Assembly: GCF_900636765.1 (NCBI RefSeq)
Contig: NZ_LR134313.1
Location: 620,001-684,000 of the forward strand
Direction of reading: 5' to 3'
DNA length: 64,000 nucleotides
Source of the DNA: Neisseria canis
Lineage (GTDB): Bacteria; Pseudomonadota; Gammaproteobacteria; Burkholderiales; Neisseriaceae
The position numbers and the translations under genes are program-made. Below are positions 33,778 through 43,142 of the stretch, piece after piece. Each line of letters opens with the position of its first letter. The first letter of the stretch is position 1. The notes under the pieces were generated by a model. The model searched no databases and was not told the origin of the DNA. It saw nothing but the letters and a program-made list of their open reading frames with translations.

Positions 33778-34467
33778 ATGAATTACGAAGAACTGCTCGC
33801 TATCCTTACCCGCGAAGCCGACCCCGAACGCGCCGTGCCGATGAAAGCCTATATGAAGCACCGTTTCGACTATCTCGGCATCAGCAAGCCGCGTTTGGCT
33901 CAAATCTGCAAGCCGTTGTTTAAAAATGCGGCGGCAGCAGAAGTTGACTGGCGGTTTGTCGAACAATGTTGGGCTAATCCGCACCGCGAGCTGCAATACT
34001 GTGCGCTTGAGTATCTGAAAACCATGCAGAAAAAGCTCACGCCGCTAGACATTCCGCACCTGAAAAAGCTGATTACCGAAAAATCGTGGTGGGATACGGC
34101 GGACGTGCTCGACCGCATTGTCGGCGGCATCGCTTTGGTTTACCCCGAAACCAATGCCGTGCTGCTGGATTGGAGCAACAGCGGCAATATCTGGCTGCGG
34201 CGCGTCGCCATCGACCACCAGCTTTTGCGCAAAGACAAAACCGACACCGCGCTGCTGGAGCAAATTATCTGCAACAATTTGGAGCAAAAAGAGTTTTTCA
34301 TCAACAAAGCCATCGGCTGGGCGTTGCGCGATTACAGTAAAACCAACCCCGAATGGGTGCGGGCATTTATCGAACGGTATCGCAGCCGTATGGCGAAACT
34401 CAGTATCCGCGAGGCGGAGAAATATGTGCAAGCCGCATTACCGAAACAATCTGCACAAACGTTTTAG
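33778..34467 (+). CDS. DNA alkylation repair protein (AlkD-like HEAT repeats)
   Basis: 229 aa from the ATG at 33778, with AAAAGG 8 bases upstream (partly supplied by the end of an AG-DUS). All-helical protein with YMKHRFDYLGISKPRLAQICK and KKLITEKSWWDTADVLDRIVGG, where the WWDTxD motif holds the AlkD catalytic-type Asp and Trp. The C-terminal KAIGWALRDYSKTNPEWV is also conserved. AlkD glycosylases remove cationic 3-methyl- and 7-methylpurines. With the Ogt/Ada-like gene 0.8 kb upstream it makes a small alkylation-defence group. Confidence 0.92.
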   Translation: MNYEELLAILTREADPERAVPMKAYMKHRFDYLGISKPRLAQICKPLFKNAAAAEVDWRFVEQCWANPHRELQYCALEYLKTMQKKLTPLDIPHLKKLITEKSWWDTADVLDRIVGGIALVYPETNAVLLDWSNSGNIWLRRVAIDHQLLRKDKTDTALLEQIICNNLEQKEFFINKAIGWALRDYSKTNPEWVRAFIERYRSRMAKLSIREAEKYVQAALPKQSAQTF

Positions 34468-34487
34468 CGAAACTCACAAAGTTTGCT

Positions 34488-34514
34488 TTCAGACGGCCTC
34501 CATGCCTGTCTGAA
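34488..34514. repeat. Two-dialect DUS pair, opposite orientations
   Basis: Reverse AG-DUS at 34488-34499 and forward wadDUS at 34502-34514, 2 bases apart, upstream of the outer-membrane channel gene. Confidence 0.8.
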
Positions 34515-34534
34515 AATAAAGATAAGGAAAAGCC

Positions 34535-35992
34535 ATGAAACCCCGTTTGAACCCTGTTGCAAGCAGCCTGATGTTGGCGTTGATGCTCGCCGCCTGCAAA
34601 AGCACCGTTGTGCCGCTCGACAGCAAAATCAATATTCCGCAAGCCTTCAGCCAAGCAGAAGCGGCGCGCGGCAGCGCGGAAATCGGCCGCTGGTGGCAGC
34701 ATTGGAACGATCCCGTACTCAGCCGCTTAATCGAACAAGGTTTGCAGCAAAACCACGATATCCAAATCGCCCGCAGCCGTTTGAACGAAGCGCGCGCCAT
34801 TGAGCGCTTGGCCGATGCCGACAAAGGCCCGACGGTTGGCGCGGGCGCGGAAGCATCGCGCCTCAACGCCCGCATCAGCAACCCGCTGAGCGACGAAGCG
34901 CGCTCCTTGTTGGGCAGGATTCCGCAGGCTGCCGATTTGGCGGGCGAGCGTTTCACGTTGAAAGGCAACAGTCTTACGGGTGGCTTTTCCGCGTCGTGGG
35001 AGCCGGATATTTTCGGGCAGAAACGCAGCGATGCCGATGCCGCCGCTTATGCCGCACTCGGCAGGCAGGAAGAAGTGTACGGTACGCAAGTGCTGATCGG
35101 TGGCGAAATTGCCGAACATTACCTGCAAGCCCGCGCTGCCCAAGCACGTTTGAAGTCGGTAAACCGCAATATCGCCACCGTCGAGCGGCTGGCGAAATAT
35201 GTGCAAGGCCGTTTCAAAGCAGGCCATGTTACCGCTTATGAAGTGGACGAAGTCGCTGCCAAGCTCACCGCCTTGCGCGCCAAACAAAGCACCATCGAAT
35301 CGGAATACGCCGCCCATGTGCGCAGCATTGCCGTGCTTACCGGCCAAACCCCGCAAACCTTTGCCCTGCCCGAAAGCAGCGTCAACATCTTAAGCGCGCA
35401 ACCCGCCGCCCCGAGCGGCCAAACCCCGCAAGGCTTGCTTGAGCGCCGCCCCGACATCCGCGCCCATGCCGCGCAAGTGAACGCCTACGCTGCCAAGCTC
35501 GCCAGCGCCAAAGCCGATTTGCTGCCGCGGTTTACCATCGAATTTTTGGGCAGAGGCACCATCAGTATCGACAGCGACAGCGATTTAAAAGGCTGGGGCA
35601 GCTTAATCAAAGCGGGCATCAAAGTGCCGATTTTCACCAACGGACGCATCAAAGCCAATATCGCCGCCGCCGATGCACGGCTTCAGACGGCCTTATTGCA
35701 ATACGACCAAAACATTCTCAAAGCCCTCGGCGAAGTGGACAGCGCATATCAGGCACACAGCGCACTCACCCGCCAAAACACCTTGCTCGTTACCGCGCAC
35801 AAACAGGCGGCAAAACAGGCGGGCAATGCCGAAAAACTGTTTAAATACGGCCAGAAAACGCTCGATAACGCCCTCACCGCACGCCTGAACGAAGAAGCGG
35901 TGCGGGAAAACCTGATTCAATCGCAACTGGCACGCGCGCGGATGCTGATCGGTTTGTATAAGGCTTTGGGCGGCGGTTGGCATGCCGATTAG
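34535..35992 (+). CDS. NodT-type outer-membrane efflux channel lipoprotein
   Basis: 485 aa. A lipoprotein signal ends LMLAACKS (Cys near residue 22). Two OEP repeats form the TolC-like barrel and helical tunnel: IGRWWQHWNDPVLSRLIEQGLQQN near residue 50 starts repeat 1, and RRPDIRAHAAQVNAYAAKLASAKADLLPRF near 305 starts repeat 2. It forms the outer-membrane exit of tripartite pumps. No adaptor or inner-membrane pump is adjacent. The HlyD (2570), RbbA-like (25580) and permease (31002) proteins are candidate partners. An in-frame DUS (reverse) lies near 35683. Confidence 0.9.
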   Translation: MKPRLNPVASSLMLALMLAACKSTVVPLDSKINIPQAFSQAEAARGSAEIGRWWQHWNDPVLSRLIEQGLQQNHDIQIARSRLNEARAIERLADADKGPTVGAGAEASRLNARISNPLSDEARSLLGRIPQAADLAGERFTLKGNSLTGGFSASWEPDIFGQKRSDADAAAYAALGRQEEVYGTQVLIGGEIAEHYLQARAAQARLKSVNRNIATVERLAKYVQGRFKAGHVTAYEVDEVAAKLTALRAKQSTIESEYAAHVRSIAVLTGQTPQTFALPESSVNILSAQPAAPSGQTPQGLLERRPDIRAHAAQVNAYAAKLASAKADLLPRFTIEFLGRGTISIDSDSDLKGWGSLIKAGIKVPIFTNGRIKANIAAADARLQTALLQYDQNILKALGEVDSAYQAHSALTRQNTLLVTAHKQAAKQAGNAEKLFKYGQKTLDNALTARLNEEAVRENLIQSQLARARMLIGLYKALGGGWHAD

Positions 35993-36006
35993 AAGATAAA
36001 GAGGAA

Positions 36007-36047
36007 ATGCCTGTCTGAAAAAGAAAAACGTGTTTTCAGACAGGCAT
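36007..36047. terminator. wadDUS inverted-repeat terminator
   Basis: ATGCCTGTCTGAAAA and its complement with a loop of about 13 bases, 15 bases after the channel gene stop. Confidence 0.75.
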
Positions 36048-36181
36048 ATAGTTAAATCCCTTGGATAATAGTACCGTCATACTCGGGCTTGACCCGAGTA
36101 TCTCGAGTTTCAGTAAATTTGGGGATACTCGGGTCAAGCCCGAGTATGACGTGTGTGCTTTTTCTTAAGTTGATTGGCTAT
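36047..36181. repeat. Bipartite palindromic repeat, copy C
   Basis: Outer ends TATAGTTAAAT and TTAAGTTGATTGGCTA resemble Correia ends. Inside are the two ATACTCGGG/CCCGAGTAT palindromes (36075-36100 and 36124-36151) in opposite orientation. Confidence 0.8.
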
Positions 36182-36186
36182 GATGT

Positions 36187-36221
36187 AAAAAAGCGTACCG
36201 CCGAAGCAGTACGCTTTTTTT
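36187..36221 (-). terminator. Rho-independent terminator of the Opa-like gene
   Basis: AAAAAAGCGTAC and GTACGCTTTTTT around a 10-base loop, 25 bases after the minus-strand stop. Confidence 0.85.
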
Positions 36222-36245
36222 ATGTCAGCCAAAAAGGGTTTTGAA

Positions 36246-36872
36246 TCAGTTGAATGTGTAGCGCACACCGGCAGATACTTCATGCGCTTTCAGGTCTGAA
36301 TCCAAACGGTTATAGCGGTAGCCCACGTCGGCGGCCAGATTGTTGCTGAATTTGTAGCCCACACCGGCCATGGCGCCGTAGCCTACTTTGGTTTTGCTTT
36401 CGGAAGTGTGGGAGCGGGTGCCGGCTGAAACGCCATGCGATTCATATTTCAACCGGTTGGCTGATATGCGCGCGCCAACATAGGGTTGGAAGTTGGATTG
36501 TAGCGGCACGTCGTAAATCACAGATGCGCCCATGCCTTGGGCTTTCACTTTAACGTCCAACTGCTCGTTGCCTTTTTGGGCGCTGTCGTTCATGTTTTTA
36601 TAGTGGGTGTAATCACCAGCCACGCGCACGTCGCCGAAATCATAACCGGCGCTCACACGGGGCATAAAGCCTGAATCTTTGTACGAGTTTTTCAGGTCTT
36701 TGAATGTGTCGCGTACTTTGAATTTCTCGTCATCATCTACTTTTACATTGGCTAAGCCTATATCGCCTTGAATGTAGGGACCGGTTACTTCATCGGCGAT
36801 TGCAGCGGTAGAAAACGATACTCCCAAAGCTGCCGCCACAAAGGCAGCCAAACGTGCAGATTGATGTTTCAT
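36246..36872 (-). CDS. Opacity-family (Opa/NspA-like) outer-membrane beta-barrel
   Basis: 208 aa. The signal peptide is about 26 residues and ends STAAIA. The mature protein is an 8-stranded barrel: TGPYIQGDIGLANVKV, GFMPRVSAGYDFGDVRVAGDYTHY, FQPYVGARISANRLKYES, KVGYGAMAGVGYKF, and a terminal VSAGVRYTFN ending with an aromatic/Asn pattern. Long polar loops lie between strands 1-2 and 5-6. Unlike true gonococcal opa genes there is no CTCTT repeat in the signal-peptide region, so slipped-strand phase variation is not expected. An adhesin or structural role is inferred. Confidence 0.88.
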   Translation of the reverse strand: MKHQSARLAAFVAAALGVSFSTAAIADEVTGPYIQGDIGLANVKVDDDEKFKVRDTFKDLKNSYKDSGFMPRVSAGYDFGDVRVAGDYTHYKNMNDSAQKGNEQLDVKVKAQGMGASVIYDVPLQSNFQPYVGARISANRLKYESHGVSAGTRSHTSESKTKVGYGAMAGVGYKFSNNLAADVGYRYNRLDSDLKAHEVSAGVRYTFN

Positions 36873-37173
36873 GGGGAAACCTTTCTTGAGTTGATTTGAT
36901 TATGAGCAGATATGCTCATTGCCTTTTTCATTGATATTGATACAGGTGCCTAAAATTGTAGCAAGCCTGATGTTAAAGCAAACAGGCTTTGTGTAAGCTT
37001 GTTTTTTATTTTTACCTAAATTGTTGCAGATTGTAAAAACGGCTCAATGCGCCTTGAATCCCGCAGATTCGGCTTGCGCTTTTATCGAGCCTTCCGGATC
37101 AGCTGCGGTGCGCCGCTCTAATCATGTACAATGGCAATTTTATTATGCACTCGCACAACACAACGGAGCAAAT
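36873..37173. other. Intergenic promoter region between opa-like gene and metY
   Basis: 300 bp between divergent genes. A short inverted repeat GAGCAGATATGCTC lies at 36904-36917 near the Opa-like promoter. CAAGCCTG and CAGGCTTTG form a stem near 36960-36990. TACAAT at 37127-37132 is a possible -10 for metY. No gene seen. Confidence 0.5.
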
Positions 37174-38445
37174 ATGAAACTCGAAACCCAAGCCATTCAC
37201 GTCGGCTATAAGCCGGAACCCACCACCAAAGCCGCAGCCGTGCCGATTTATCAAACCACCAGCTACGCGTTTGACAACACCCAACACGGTGCCGATTTGT
37301 TTAACCTCAACGTGGCCGGCAATATCTACACCCGCATCATGAACCCCACCACCGCCGTTTTGGAAGAGCGTTTGGCCGCCATTGAAGGCGGTATCGCCGC
37401 CTTGTGCGTGGCCAGCGGCATGGCGGCGATTACCTACGCCATCCAAACCATCGCCGAAGCGGGCGACAACATCATCGCCACCAAAACCCTCTACGGCGGC
37501 ACGTTTAACCTGTTTGCCCACACCCTGCCCAAACAAGGCATCGAAGTGCGCTTTATCGACCCGGCCAAGCCCGAAGAAATCGCCGCCAACACCGATGCGC
37601 GCACCAAACTGGTTTACTGCGAAAGCATCGGCAACCCCGCTATCAATGTGGTTGACCTGCGCGCCTTCGCCGAAGCCGCACACGCGCAAGGTTTGCCTTT
37701 AGTAGTGGACAACACCGTCGCTTCGCCCGCCTTGTGTCGCCCGATTGAGCTGGGAGCCGACATCGTGGTGGAATCCCTCACCAAATACATAGGCGGCCAC
37801 GGCACCAGCATCGGCGGCGCGATTATCGACGGCGGCAAATTCGACTGGAGCAAAGGCGAACGCTTCAAAGTGTTGACCACGCCCGACGTGTCTTACCACG
37901 GCGTGAATTACAGCGAACACTTCGGCCCCGCCGCATTCATTGCCCGCGCCCGCGTCGTGCCGCTGCGCAACACCGGTGCCGCCATCAGCCCGATGAACGT
38001 ATTTTTAATCCTGCAAGGTCTCGAAACCCTTGCCCTGCGCATGGAACGGCACAGCGACAACGCGCTGAAAGTGGCCGAATTTCTGCAAAAACACCCGCAG
38101 GTGAATTGGGTAAACTATCCCGGCTTGGCCGACAGCCCCTACAAAGCCCTGATTGAGCGCGACTTCGCCGGCAAAGCCTCCGGCCTGCTCAGCTTCGGCA
38201 TCAAAGGCGGCATCGAAGCCGGCGGCAAGTTTATCGACGCGCTGCAACTGTTCACCCGCTTGGTCAACATCGGCGACGCCAAATCTTTGGCCACCCACCC
38301 CGCCAGCACCACCCACCGCCAATTGAATGCCGAAGAATTGGCACAAGCGGGCGTGAGCGAAGACATGGTTCGCTTGTCTGTCGGCATCGAACATATCGAC
38401 GATTTGCTGGCCGATTTGGAACAGGCTTTGGCTGCGGCGGGTTAA
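37174..38445 (+). CDS. metY: O-acetylhomoserine sulfhydrylase (PLP-dependent)
   Basis: 423 aa from the ATG at 37174 (ACGGAGCAAAT upstream); a longer frame to 37021 has no family similarity. Cys/Met metabolism PLP-enzyme: MKLETQAIHVGYKPEPTTKAAAVPIYQTTSYAF, YTRIMNPTTAVLEERLAAIEGG, and the PLP Lys in ESLTKYIGGHGTSIGG near residue 205. It makes homocysteine from O-acetylhomoserine and sulfide in methionine synthesis. The length (about 425) and the GHGTSIGGAIIDGGKFDW segment fit MetY rather than MetB/MetC. Ends with a wadDUS hairpin. Confidence 0.92.
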   Translation: MKLETQAIHVGYKPEPTTKAAAVPIYQTTSYAFDNTQHGADLFNLNVAGNIYTRIMNPTTAVLEERLAAIEGGIAALCVASGMAAITYAIQTIAEAGDNIIATKTLYGGTFNLFAHTLPKQGIEVRFIDPAKPEEIAANTDARTKLVYCESIGNPAINVVDLRAFAEAAHAQGLPLVVDNTVASPALCRPIELGADIVVESLTKYIGGHGTSIGGAIIDGGKFDWSKGERFKVLTTPDVSYHGVNYSEHFGPAAFIARARVVPLRNTGAAISPMNVFLILQGLETLALRMERHSDNALKVAEFLQKHPQVNWVNYPGLADSPYKALIERDFAGKASGLLSFGIKGGIEAGGKFIDALQLFTRLVNIGDAKSLATHPASTTHRQLNAEELAQAGVSEDMVRLSVGIEHIDDLLADLEQALAAAG

Positions 38446-38491
38446 TCAAGAACAACCCAAACACCAGCGCTTGCTTTGGCTGAAATACATC

Positions 38492-38524
38492 AATGCCTGT
38501 CTGAAAAGGTTTCAGACAGGCATT
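38492..38524. terminator. wadDUS inverted-repeat terminator
   Basis: AATGCCTGTCTGAAA and complement with a tiny loop, between convergent metY and glmS. Confidence 0.75.
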
Positions 38525-38595
38525 GATTAGCAATAAAGATCACAAAAGTACACACAAAAAGCCGCATGATTATGCGGCTTTTACTATACCTGCAT

Positions 38596-40434
38596 TTACT
38601 CCACGGTTACGGATTTTGCAAGGTTACGCGGCTTATCCACATCGGTACCGCGTGCCAATGCTGCATGGTAAGAGAGAAGCTGCACCGGCACGGTGTGTAC
38701 GATGGGCGACAAGGCGCCGACATGGCGCGGTGTGCGGATAATGTGCACGCCTTCGCTTTCTTCGAAATGGCTGTCCAGATCGGTGAATACAAACAATTCG
38801 CCGCCGCGCGCGCCCACTTCCTGCATGTTGGCTTTCACTTTATCCAGCAACTGGTCTTTAGGCGCAATCACCACCACCGGCATGTTTTCATCTACCAAAG
38901 CCAACGGGCCGTGTTTCAATTCGCCGGCAGGATAAGCTTCTGCGTGGATGTAGGTAATTTCTTTCAGCTTCAAAGCGCCTTCCAGGGCAATCGGATAATG
39001 GATGCCGCGGCCGAGGAACAGTGCGCTGTTTTTCTGGGCGAATTTTTGCGCCCAAGCGGCGATTTGCGGCTCCAAATTCAACACATGCTGGATGCTGCCC
39101 GGCAGCTGGCGCAGCTCTTCGATATAATCGTGAGCCTGCTCTTCGTTGACCAAGCCGCGCATTTTGCCCAAGGTAACGGCCAAGCCAAACAAGACAACCA
39201 ATTGGGTTGTAAATGCTTTGGTGGAAGCTACGCCGATTTCCGCACCGGCACGGGTGTAAAGCACCAACTCGCTTTCGCGCGGCAGGGCGGATTCCATCAC
39301 GTTACAAATCGACAAGCTGTGTTTGTGGCCTAAAGATTGCGCGTATTTGAGAGCCTCCATTGTGTCGAGCGTTTCGCCGGATTGGGAAATGGTTACAATC
39401 AGCTGTTTCGGGTTGGCGATAACGTCACGGTAGCGGTATTCGCTGGCGATTTCCACATCGGTAGGCACTTTGGCGATGCTTTCCAGCCAGTATTTGGCGG
39501 TTAATGCGGAATAGTAAGATGTGCCGCAGGCGAGGATTTTGATGCTGTCGATATCGCCGAATACTTCGCGCGCTTTGTCGCCGAAGTTTTCCGGCTCGAA
39601 ACCGCCGTCCAAAAATACTTCCGCCGTGTCGGATACAGCTTTAGGCTGCTCGTGGATTTCTTTTTGCATGAAATGGCTGTACGGCCCGAGCTCCAGAGAA
39701 GCCAGCGAAAGCTCGGATACTTTCACTTCGCGTTGGGCTTCTTGGCCGTTTTTGTCGAGCAATTTGCTGATGCCTTGGGCAGTTAAAAGGCCGATATCGC
39801 CGTCTTCCAAATAGGCGATGTTGCGGGTAAACGCAATTACGGCGGATACGTCGGAAGCAATAAAGGTTTCGTTGTCGCCGAAAGCCACCAAAAGCGGGCA
39901 GCCCATACGCGCAACCACCATGTTCTCAGGTTGGTCGTTGGCAATCACGCCGATGGCATATGCACCGTGGAAACGGGCGCACGCGGCTTGAACGGCGGCG
40001 AATAAATTGTGGCCGTTTTTGGTGTATTCATTGTGAACGCTGTGGGCGATTACTTCGGTATCGGTTTGGGAATCAAAAGTGTAGCCCAAATCCTGCAGGC
40101 GTTTGCGCTCTTCTTCGAAGTTTTCGATGATGCCGTTGTGCACCACGGCAATCAGGCCGCCAGAAATATGCGGGTGGGCATTAGGCTCGGTTACGCCGCC
40201 GTGTGTGGCCCAGCGTGTGTGGCCGATACCGATATGGCCGCTCACGCCTTCGGCTTTGGCAGCGTCTTCCATCAATTGGACGCGGCCTACGCGGCGCACG
40301 CGGGTAATTTCGCTACCGGTTTGCACGGCAATGCCGGAAGAGTCGTAACCGCGGTATTCAAGGCGCTTTAAACCGTCGGTCAGAAAATCTACTACGTTTT
40401 GATTGGCGCGGATGGCGCCGACAATACCACACAT
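38596..40434 (-). CDS. glmS: Glutamine-fructose-6-phosphate aminotransferase
   Basis: 612 aa. The N-terminal glutaminase begins [18 protein letters not shown] with catalytic Cys2, and includes GHTRWATHG. Two SIS domains follow, with [12 protein letters not shown] near residue 300 and SQSGETLDT near 348, and the C-terminus [13 protein letters not shown] is standard. It makes glucosamine-6-phosphate, the first step to UDP-GlcNAc. It follows glmU on the minus strand, so first and last pathway steps are neighbours. No GlmS ribozyme is expected in this group and none was noticed. An AT-rich 60-bp leader precedes it. Confidence 0.97.
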   Translation of the reverse strand: MCGIVGAIRANQNVVDFLTDGLKRLEYRGYDSSGIAVQTGSEITRVRRVGRVQLMEDAAKAEGVSGHIGIGHTRWATHGGVTEPNAHPHISGGLIAVVHNGIIENFEEERKRLQDLGYTFDSQTDTEVIAHSVHNEYTKNGHNLFAAVQAACARFHGAYAIGVIANDQPENMVVARMGCPLLVAFGDNETFIASDVSAVIAFTRNIAYLEDGDIGLLTAQGISKLLDKNGQEAQREVKVSELSLASLELGPYSHFMQKEIHEQPKAVSDTAEVFLDGGFEPENFGDKAREVFGDIDSIKILACGTSYYSALTAKYWLESIAKVPTDVEIASEYRYRDVIANPKQLIVTISQSGETLDTMEALKYAQSLGHKHSLSICNVMESALPRESELVLYTRAGAEIGVASTKAFTTQLVVLFGLAVTLGKMRGLVNEEQAHDYIEELRQLPGSIQHVLNLEPQIAAWAQKFAQKNSALFLGRGIHYPIALEGALKLKEITYIHAEAYPAGELKHGPLALVDENMPVVVIAPKDQLLDKVKANMQEVGARGGELFVFTDLDSHFEESEGVHIIRTPRHVGALSPIVHTVPVQLLSYHAALARGTDVDKPRNLAKSVTVE

Positions 40435-40530
40435 ATTTTTGTATCCTTATATTTAAATCATGCTTTGGCAAGCTTGCTGCTGTGGATTACTTAAAATTCG
40501 AACATGGCCGATACACGCTCGGGTGTATGG

Positions 40531-40568
40531 TTTCAGACAGGCATGGTTAAGGGGTATGCCTGTCTGAA
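40531..40568. terminator. Outward-facing wadDUS pair
   Basis: TTTCAGACAGGCAT and ATGCCTGTCTGAAA separated by about 10 bases: the DUS point away from each other, the opposite of every other hairpin in the window. Between glmU stop and glmS start. Confidence 0.7.
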
Positions 40569-40579
40569 AAACTGCGGCT

Positions 40580-41953
40580 TTATTGTTCTTTCTTTTCTTT
40601 TACGGGGCGTACCCAGCCTTCAATCACGGTTTGACGCGCCCGCGCCAACACCAGCGTGTGTTCGGGGCAGTCTTTGGTAATTACGCTGCCGGCACCGGTA
40701 GTGGCGCCGGTTTCAATGCTTACCGGAGCCACAATCATCGAACCTGAGCCGATAAATACATCATCGCCGATAAAGGTTTTATGTTTGTTGACACCATCGT
40801 AATTGCAGGTAATGGTGCCTGCTCCGACATTGCTTTGGCTGCCGATTTCGGCATCGCCCAGATAAGTCAAATGGTTGGCTTTGCTGCCTTTGCCCATTAC
40901 AGTGTTTTTCACTTCGACGAAATTGCCGATATGCACTTCGTCACCCAATTTCGCATTGGGGCGCAAGCGGGAAAACGGGCCGATTTTGGCATGTTCGCCC
41001 ACTTCGCAACCGTCCAAATGCGAGAACGGGGAAATTTTGGAACCTGCGGCAATTTTGGCATTGCGGATAACGCAGTTCGCGCCGATTTCAACACTGTCGC
41101 CCAGCTCTACATCGCCCTCGATAAGCACGTTTGCATCAATCACCACGTCTTGGCCGTGTGTGAGCGTCCCGCGCAAATCAAAGCGCGCCGGGTCGCGAAG
41201 GGTTACGCCTGCGGTCAGCAAAGCCTGTGCTTGCTCGGTTTGGAAAATGCGCTCCAGCTCGGCCAGCTGCAATTTGTTGTTGACGCCGGCAGCCAAGTGG
41301 GACGCGCGTACTTGAACGGGATGCACGGCTATGCCGTCGCGGTTGGCCAGGCCGATTAAGTCGGTAAGGTAGTATTCGCCTTGGGCGTTATTGCTCTGCA
41401 AGGCGTTGAGCCAGCCTTCCAGCTTGTGGTTGGGCAGCACCAAAATACCCGTGTTGATTTCCTGCACGGCTTTTTGCACATCATCGGCATCTTTTTCTTC
41501 TACGATGGCAACCACTTTGCCGCCTTCGCGGATGATGCGGCCATAGCCCGTAGGATTGTCGAGCACATCGGTTAACAGGCCCACTTCGTCGCCGGCGGCG
41601 CTGAGCAGCGCTTCCAATGTGGTTTTATCAATCAGCGGCACATCACCGTACAGCACTAATGTTTTGCCGTTGGCTGGCAGGTGCGGCAAAGCCACTTTCA
41701 CAGCATGCCCCGTGCCCAATTGCTCGGTTTGCTCCACCCACACCACATCACGCTTAACGCGCGCCAAAACCTGGTCTTTGCCATGGCCGATAACGACGGC
41801 AATGCTTTGCGGATTGAGGCCGGCTGCCGTGTCGATCACACGCTCCACCATCGGCTGGCCGCCGATTTCATGCAGCACTTTGGGTTGTTTGGAATACATG
41901 CGCGTGCCTTTGCCGGCCGCGAGGATAACGATATGCAGATTATTTTCGTTCAT
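40580..41953 (-). CDS. glmU: Bifunctional GlcNAc-1-P uridyltransferase / GlcN-1-P acetyltransferase
   Basis: 457 aa. The N-terminal nucleotidyltransferase starts [32 protein letters not shown] (GxGTRM signature); VLYGDVPLI carries the metal Asp. From residue about 250, a left-handed beta-helix of hexapeptides ([23 protein letters not shown]) and acetyltransferase motifs [19 protein letters not shown] follow. It makes UDP-GlcNAc for peptidoglycan and LPS. A small lipoprotein gene and a nucleotidase lie upstream on the same strand, glmS downstream. Confidence 0.97.
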   Translation of the reverse strand: MNENNLHIVILAAGKGTRMYSKQPKVLHEIGGQPMVERVIDTAAGLNPQSIAVVIGHGKDQVLARVKRDVVWVEQTEQLGTGHAVKVALPHLPANGKTLVLYGDVPLIDKTTLEALLSAAGDEVGLLTDVLDNPTGYGRIIREGGKVVAIVEEKDADDVQKAVQEINTGILVLPNHKLEGWLNALQSNNAQGEYYLTDLIGLANRDGIAVHPVQVRASHLAAGVNNKLQLAELERIFQTEQAQALLTAGVTLRDPARFDLRGTLTHGQDVVIDANVLIEGDVELGDSVEIGANCVIRNAKIAAGSKISPFSHLDGCEVGEHAKIGPFSRLRPNAKLGDEVHIGNFVEVKNTVMGKGSKANHLTYLGDAEIGSQSNVGAGTITCNYDGVNKHKTFIGDDVFIGSGSMIVAPVSIETGATTGAGSVITKDCPEHTLVLARARQTVIEGWVRPVKEKKEQ

Positions 41954-41999
41954 AATGATTTACTGAATCGGAGGATGGTTTCCAGCCTTGCGGCTTTCA

Positions 42000-42260
42000 T
42001 TATTGATTGTATCGGGCAGGCTTTTCCCAGTGTGTACCGCGCGCTTCTTGATCAGTGCCGCTGCTCTGCTGGATGGCATGCTGTTCGGGGCGGAATTCGT
42101 TATTGCGCATATTAGGCGAATAGGTGCCGCTCTCATAATAAACAGGGGTTCCTTTCGGATATTTCTGGCGCAGCGAAGTGCGGCCGTCTTCTGTTTGATA
42201 AGTTTCCCAAGTACACCCTGTGAGCGCCAGAGCTAAAAGCAGGCAATGGATATAACGCAT
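42000..42260 (-). CDS. Small lipoprotein of unknown function
   Basis: 86 aa. Lipobox ALTGC with Cys at residue 16, then a hydrophilic domain containing TEDGRTSLRQKYPKGTPVYYESGTYSPNMRNNEFRP. No membrane anchor beyond the lipid. Lies between the nucleotidase and glmU, all on the minus strand with gaps of 68 and 46 bp. No family recognised. Confidence 0.8.
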   Translation of the reverse strand: MRYIHCLLLALALTGCTWETYQTEDGRTSLRQKYPKGTPVYYESGTYSPNMRNNEFRPEQHAIQQSSGTDQEARGTHWEKPARYNQ

Positions 42261-42328
42261 GATGATTCCTTAATTTCCCGAAATTGGTAAAGGATGGGAT
42301 TGTAACGGATTTGGCCGTGCTCCAACAA

Positions 42329-43000
42329 TCAAACAGCTTCGCTGCACAGCCCTTGATTTACAGCCCACGCACTTAAAGCATCCATATCGGATATGGCGGC
42401 ATCAACAAACGGTAGGTCATGGTTTTTTTGGCCGAACCAGAGGGTGGTCATTCCCAGCTTTTTGGCCGCCAGCAGATTTTCTGCGCTGTCGTCAATCATA
42501 ATACAGCCGCAAGGATCGGCTTTCAATAAACGACAAACGGTTAAATAAGCTTGGTCGGAGGGTTTGTATAACAAGCCGAAATCGTCGGTACCGAATAAAG
42601 CCTCGAAGTAACTGCCAAGCGCCATTTTTTCGACAAGTGCAGCCACATAAAAAGACGGGCCGTTGGAAAAAACGGCTTTCTTTCCTTTAAGTTTTGCCAG
42701 TGTGGCGGCGGTGTACTCCATGGGAACCAAAGCTTCCAACAATGGCGGCAGCGGGTGGCTGCGTTGGAGAAATTCGTGCACATCGATTTCGGGATGGTGT
42801 TTTTGCAGGCCTGCCAAAGTGGCGCCGTAGCGGTGCCAATAATCTTGCCGTACGTGCGAGGCTTTTTCGGTGGGAAGTGCTAATTTTTCCGCCAGATAAT
42901 CGGTCATATAGCAGTTTATCAGGCCGAAAATAGCGGCATCGGCATGATGCAGGGTGTTGTCGAGGTCGAAAAGCCAAACGGGGTCGGATGGAAAGTTCAT
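42329..43000 (-). CDS. HAD-family pyrimidine 5'-nucleotidase
   Basis: 223 aa. Motif I WLFDLDNTLHHAD near residue 9, motif II Ser/Thr in KAVFSNGPS near 110, Lys in YKPSDQAY near 147 and motif IV IMIDDSAENL near 165. The DLDNTLY/H start with a helical cap (YLAEKLALPTEKASHVRQDYWHRYG) is typical of the Sdt1/Phm8-type pyrimidine 5'-nucleotidases, which dephosphorylate UMP/CMP. Substrate is inferred from the subfamily. Confidence 0.85.
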   Translation of the reverse strand: MNFPSDPVWLFDLDNTLHHADAAIFGLINCYMTDYLAEKLALPTEKASHVRQDYWHRYGATLAGLQKHHPEIDVHEFLQRSHPLPPLLEALVPMEYTAATLAKLKGKKAVFSNGPSFYVAALVEKMALGSYFEALFGTDDFGLLYKPSDQAYLTVCRLLKADPCGCIMIDDSAENLLAAKKLGMTTLWFGQKNHDLPFVDAAISDMDALSAWAVNQGLCSEAV

Positions 43001-43142
43001 GGTGTTTCAGACAGGCATTATGTTGGGAACGGTTGGCGGCATTATTTAAAGCCGACGCAGAAATTTTAGGCGTAACCTCTTGATGATTGCAAAGCTTGCC
43101 CGTTGATTGAAGCAACGGCGCAAGCCTTGGTAAACAACAGCC

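Noticed and set aside
36246..36872. Phase-variable opa gene
   Set aside because: No CTCTT pentamer tract or homopolymer was found in the signal-peptide region.
37021..37173. Longer metY start
   Set aside because: The extra 51 residues have no similarity to the family and lie in promoter-like DNA; the ATG at 37174 has a binding site and the conserved start.
38435..38600. glmS ribozyme or riboswitch
   Set aside because: No such structure is visible on either side of glmS; the region after it is a DUS hairpin and the leader before it is short.
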